Part shown: positions 30,313 through 33,494 of the stretch, in pieces | Layout of the letters: each line of letters starts with the position of its first letter | Numbering within the stretch: the first letter of the stretch is position 1 | Assembly (NCBI GenBank): GCA_937899995.1 | Contig: CALCCK010000045.1 | Location: 1 to 33,494, forward strand | DNA length: 33,494 nucleotides | Source: an uncultured Gammaproteobacteria bacterium | GTDB lineage: Bacteria; Pseudomonadota; Gammaproteobacteria; PS1; Pseudothioglobaceae | Direction: 5' to 3' | The notes under the pieces: generated by a model | Seen by the model: only the letters and a program-made list of their open reading frames with translations | What the model was told of the DNA's origin: nothing | Databases searched by the model: none | Position numbers and translations under genes: made by a program

Positions 30313-30353
30313 ATCATCCATAGAGATTGATATAATTAAGCCCTATGGATGAT
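30313..30353 (+). promoter_or_regulatory. rsxE promoter/operator candidate: 11-bp inverted repeat flanking TGA-TATAAT
   Basis: ATCATCCATAG (30313-30323) / CTATGGATGAT (30343-30353), TATAAT at 30331-30336, ATG at 30345. Confidence 0.55.
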
Positions 30354-31040
30354 TATATTAAAATTGCAAAAAATGGCTTGTGGAATAACAACCAAGCCTT
30401 GGTTGCACTATTAGGTCTTTGCCCACTACTGGCAGTAACCAACAATGTGGTTAATTCTATCGCCCTTGGCTTAGCCACAACCTTTGTCTTGGTCGCTTCA
30501 AACACAACGATCTCTATCTTTCGTCATTACATTTCAAAAGAAGTACGCATCCCTATCTTTGTATTGCTGATCGCCTCGTTTGTCACTATTGTTGAGCTGG
30601 TAATGCAATCGTATTTTTATGATTTGTATTTAATATTGGGTATTTTTGTCCCTCTAATTGTAACTAATTGCGCCATTCTAGGTAGGGCCGAAGCTTTTGC
30701 CAGTAAAAATACTTGGGACAAGTCAGCACTAGACGGTCTAATGATGGGTATTGGTTTTTCAATTATATTGGTTATCCTTGGCGGGATGCGAGAGCTGATA
30801 GGTTCTGGCACCTTATTTGATCAATCAGCCTTATTACTCGGCAGTTTAGGCGATACACTCAGTGTTACCGTTTTTGAAGATTATCAAGGTACCTTATTGG
30901 CAATTCTACCACCAGGTGCATTTATCGGTCTAGGTTTAATTGTTGCTGTTAAAAACTTTATTGATTTAAAAGCAGTCGAAAGATCAAAATCAGTGATAGT
31001 TAACGAAAGTATAGGAATAACAAGTCTAAGTAACTCATAA
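30345..31040 (+). CDS. rsxE: Electron transport complex subunit RsxE/RnfE
   Basis: GLWNNNQALVALLGLCPLLAVTNNVVNSIALGLATTFVL, EVRIPIFVLLIAS, GIFVPLIVTNCAILGRAEAFASKN, LLAILPPGAFIGLGLIVA. Confidence 0.93.
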   Translation: MDDYIKIAKNGLWNNNQALVALLGLCPLLAVTNNVVNSIALGLATTFVLVASNTTISIFRHYISKEVRIPIFVLLIASFVTIVELVMQSYFYDLYLILGIFVPLIVTNCAILGRAEAFASKNTWDKSALDGLMMGIGFSIILVILGGMRELIGSGTLFDQSALLLGSLGDTLSVTVFEDYQGTLLAILPPGAFIGLGLIVAVKNFIDLKAVERSKSVIVNESIGITSLSNS

Positions 31041-31051
31041 ATAGGAGAACC

Positions 31052-31678
31052 ATGAAAAAAATAATGATATTACTGACAAGTTTATTAGCATTAAACACTA
31101 TTGCAGAAGGTGAAAAAACCAAAAAAGTATTTATCTCGCCAGGCGTTGTTTCTATCGATATTATTCACCAAGGTAAAATGGTTAAATTACAAAGAAATCA
31201 AGATAGGGACCATAAATTATCAAATTTCTATCTTAAAACTACCCGTGGAAAAATTCAAAAAATGCATCCATTTGCGCCTCACTTAGTTGAAACAATTGGT
31301 GAGCTTGATGTAATCGAATATGTCAAACAAAGATCGGCAGGTGATGACAATATTGTAATAATTGACACTCGCACACCTAACTGGCCAGTCATTACAGGTG
31401 GCATTCCAACAGCTGTTAACATTCCGTATACACACTTTAAGAAAAAAACAACTGCATTAGAAATCATGGAAGATCAGCTCGGTGTACAAGTAGATGACAC
31501 CTGGGACTTTACTTACGCCAAAACGCTGGTGATGTACTGTAATGGTATTTGGTGTGGTCAAACACCAGCTGCTATTAAAGCATTATTAGGTTACGGTTAT
31601 CCTGCTGCAAAAATTAAATACTATCGTGGTGGTATGAATGCTTGGAAATCTCTAGGCTTGAAAACCGTCAACTTATAA
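31052..31678 (+). CDS. Periplasmic rhodanese-domain protein
   Basis: Signal peptide MKKIMILLTSLLALNTIAE; IIDTRTPNWPVITGGIPTAVNIPYTHF; active-loop VMYCNGIWCGQTPAAIKALLGYGYPAAKIKYYRGGMNAWKSLG. Confidence 0.88.
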   Translation: MKKIMILLTSLLALNTIAEGEKTKKVFISPGVVSIDIIHQGKMVKLQRNQDRDHKLSNFYLKTTRGKIQKMHPFAPHLVETIGELDVIEYVKQRSAGDDNIVIIDTRTPNWPVITGGIPTAVNIPYTHFKKKTTALEIMEDQLGVQVDDTWDFTYAKTLVMYCNGIWCGQTPAAIKALLGYGYPAAKIKYYRGGMNAWKSLGLKTVNL

Positions 31679-31681
31679 GTC

Positions 31682-32467
31682 TTGAACACTGTTAGTGATT
31701 ACCTTAAAAATGGTGTGATTGATATCGCGCCACTTTTGTCTTTAGTATTGGGAAAATCCAACACTGAACTTTATGCGCAAAATGATTACGCTTTAGATAA
31801 CAATCAACAACAACAACTTTCAAACTTTATTCAACAACGCGAACAAGGTGTGCCCTTTGCCTATCTTAGTGGTAAAAAAGGCTTCTACCATCTTGATTTT
31901 AAAGTCACAAAAGATACCCTAATTCCACGTCCAGAAACTGAGCTATTAATCGATATTATTCTTGATTTACTCAATAAAAATCAAAAATACCAAGTGTTAG
32001 ATTTAGGTACCGGTAGTGGCGTCATCGCCGTCACTTTAGCTGATATAAATCCGCGTTGGAAAGTTAGTGCAACAGACTTTTCTCAAGCAGCGCTTAATGT
32101 AGCCAAAATCAATGCCACAACCAACATTAACTTTACTCAAGGCAGTTGGTTTGATGCTGTGACTGATCAAACCTTTGATCTTATCGTTTCTAATCCACCC
32201 TACATCGAAGAGGATGATGTTTACTTAAAAGACCTTACTTACGAACCAAGAACTGCACTGGTATCTGGTGAAGATGGGCTAGATGACATTCGTATCATTA
32301 TTAATAACGCACCTAAATACCTTAACAAGGGTGGTTATTTGCTACTTGAACACGGTTATAACCAACAACAACAAATTACAAAATTATTGAATAAAGCATT
32401 TCATAATATTAAAACTTTTAAAGATTACAACGGCAATGACCGTGCAGTTCTTGCGCAAATAAAATAG
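31682..32467 (+). CDS. prmC: Release factor glutamine methyltransferase (TTG start)
   Basis: KKGFYHLDFKVTKDTLIPRPETELLI, VLDLGTGSGVIAVTLA, DLIVSNPPYIEEDDVYL, EHGYNQQQQI. Confidence 0.94.
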   Translation: MNTVSDYLKNGVIDIAPLLSLVLGKSNTELYAQNDYALDNNQQQQLSNFIQQREQGVPFAYLSGKKGFYHLDFKVTKDTLIPRPETELLIDIILDLLNKNQKYQVLDLGTGSGVIAVTLADINPRWKVSATDFSQAALNVAKINATTNINFTQGSWFDAVTDQTFDLIVSNPPYIEEDDVYLKDLTYEPRTALVSGEDGLDDIRIIINNAPKYLNKGGYLLLEHGYNQQQQITKLLNKAFHNIKTFKDYNGNDRAVLAQIK

Positions 32468-32469
32468 AC

Positions 32470-32638
32470 TTATTTTTGTACTTTAGTCTTAATCTTTAAG
32501 CCTTTCTTAAGCTTGTCAACGTACTTAGAATCCCTTTCATAATATTTTTATCAGAATACAAGATTTATTTATCGGTAATAATGCTACTAGGTACGCCTAG
32601 AATGATAAGTAGGATAATTTGTTTATAGCTCTTTTCAT
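32470..32638 (-). pseudogene. Putative decayed small ORF with a signal-peptide-like N-terminus (in-frame TAA plus frameshifts)
   Basis: Minus-strand frames concatenate to MK//SYKQIILLIILGVPSSIITDK*ILYSDKNIMKG//YERDSKYVDKLKKGLKIKTKVQK*; the terminal stop (32470-32472) lies 2 nt from the prmC stop. Confidence 0.4.
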
Positions 32639-32670
32639 AAAACTATTCTTTAATAAATATAAATAAAAAT

Positions 32671-33008
32671 GAAGTCGGTCTATAAGCCGGGTTCTGTAGT
32701 TGACGGTCATTCATCTACGCGCATTGTTACCAAAACGCTTTAGCACTCTACCCGCTACCTTGCGCGAGCCGCACCAATGGTAGCCTATTTGAGCTTGCTC
32801 CAAGTGGGGTTTACCTTGCCACGGTTGTCACCAAACGCGCGGTGCGCTCTTACCGCACCTTCTCACCCTTACCTATCGAAATAGGCGGTTTAAATCTCTG
32901 CAGCACTTTCCGTTATGTCACCATACCTAGCTGTTAGCTAGCACTTTGCTCTGTGGAGCCCGGACTTTCCTCTGAACGTAAACGCCCAGCGACCATCCGA
33001 CCAACTTC
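32671..33008 (-). ncRNA. rnpB: RNase P RNA (bacterial class A)
   Basis: Minus strand begins GAAGTTGGTCGGATGGTCGC..., contains AGAGGAAAGTCCGGGCTCCACAGAGCA and AGGGTGAGAAGGTGCGGTAAGAGCGCACCGC, ends AGAACCCGGCTTATAGACCGACTTC. Confidence 0.97.
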
Positions 33009-33015
33009 AAGAGTG

Positions 33016-33021
33016 ATTATA
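33016..33021 (-). promoter_or_regulatory. Predicted rnpB -10 box (TATAAT), containing the fumarase stop codon
   Basis: Minus-strand TATAAT exactly 7 nt before GAAGTTGG (rnpB 5' end, 33008); TAA stop of fumarase = 33019-33017. Confidence 0.75.
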
Positions 33022-33332
33022 CTTTAGTCGGGACGACTTGAATGTTTTGAAAAATACTGTGAATATTATGACCTTCACTATCTACAGCAACGGTTACTGG
33101 CATATCTTTAACTTCTAACTCGTAAATAGCTTCCATACCCATGTCTTCAAACGCTATTTTTTTGGCTTTTTTAATCGATTTTGAAATAAGGTATGCCGCA
33201 CCACCCACTGCAATTAAATAACTTGCCTTATGTTTCTTAATACTTTGTGTAGTGGCTTGACCACGCTCAGCCTTACCAATCATACCCAAAATACCGGTAT
33301 TTTCTAACATCATATCAGTAAAACAGTCCATA
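33017..33332 (-). CDS. Class I (Fe-S) fumarate hydratase, C-terminal fragment (5' end cut by adapter)
   Basis: MDCFTDMMLENTGILGMIGKAERGQATTQSIKKHKASYLIAVGGAAYLISKSIKKAKKIAFEDMGMEAIYELEVKDMPVTVAVDSEG matches the class I fumarase C-terminal domain. Confidence 0.88.
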
Positions 33333-33494
33333 AGATCGGAAGAGCGTCGTGTAGGGAAAGAGTGTAGATCTCGGTGGTCGCCGTATCATTAAAAAAAAAA
33401 AAAAAACAAACAAAGAAAAAAACAAAAAAAAAATAGAAGAAAAGTGTGAGACATTCACAAAACTACCACAAACACCTTGAAATCACACAGACAC
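33333..33494. other. Illumina P5/universal adapter read-through followed by poly-A-like junk; sequencing artefact
   Basis: AGATCGGAAGAGCGTCGTGTAGGGAAAGAGTGTAGATCTCGGTGGTCGCCGTATCATT at 33333-33390, then A-rich low-quality tail. Confidence 0.98.

Noticed and set aside
32587-32600. CTAGG-TACG-CCTAG mini-hairpin downstream of rnpB
   Set aside because: Five base pairs with no U-tract; insufficient for a terminator call and lies within the putative gene remnant
159-33332. CRISPR arrays, tRNAs, IS elements, prophage or toxin-antitoxin modules
   Set aside because: Looked for regularly spaced repeats, cloverleaf-like intergenic segments, transposase/integrase motifs and small paired ORFs; none supportable

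Overview
The genuine insert is ~159-33332. It is flanked by untrimmed Illumina adapters: P7 with hexamer index at 95-158, and P5 read-through plus poly-A at 33333-33494. The insert is a compact, low-GC chromosomal segment of a gammaproteobacterium. Gene content and AT-richness recall SUP05/Thioglobus-type sulfur oxidisers, but that is inference only. Most genes are housekeeping: mltD (truncated), bolA, ferredoxin-reductase, miaA, murD, BI-1 family, rppH, hom-thrC, cysM, clcA, hemJ, a GlcD/GlcF-like fusion, a TtrSR-like two-component system, an M16 protease pair, ftsY, an alcohol dehydrogenase-like gene, phhB, hemC, a thioredoxin-fold protein, argH, fmt, trmL, clpB, rsxE, a rhodanese, prmC, rnpB and a class I fumarase C-terminus. 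I saw no CRISPR array, transposon, prophage or tRNA, and no clear novel multigene defence or metabolic system. The most interesting signals are: (1) the fumarase stop codon embedded in a perfect TATAAT that fits the rnpB promoter; (2) a probable decayed small secreted-protein gene between prmC and rnpB; (3) a perfect 11-bp inverted repeat straddling the -10 box and start codon of an isolated rsxE, which looks leaderless; (4) an orphan PhnD-like-sensor kinase/FixJ regulator pair next to a 362-bp gap rich in inverted repeats; (5) a strongly signalled secreted SCP2-like protein; (6) a heat-shock promoter at clpB; and (7) near-zero convergent gene spacing throughout.
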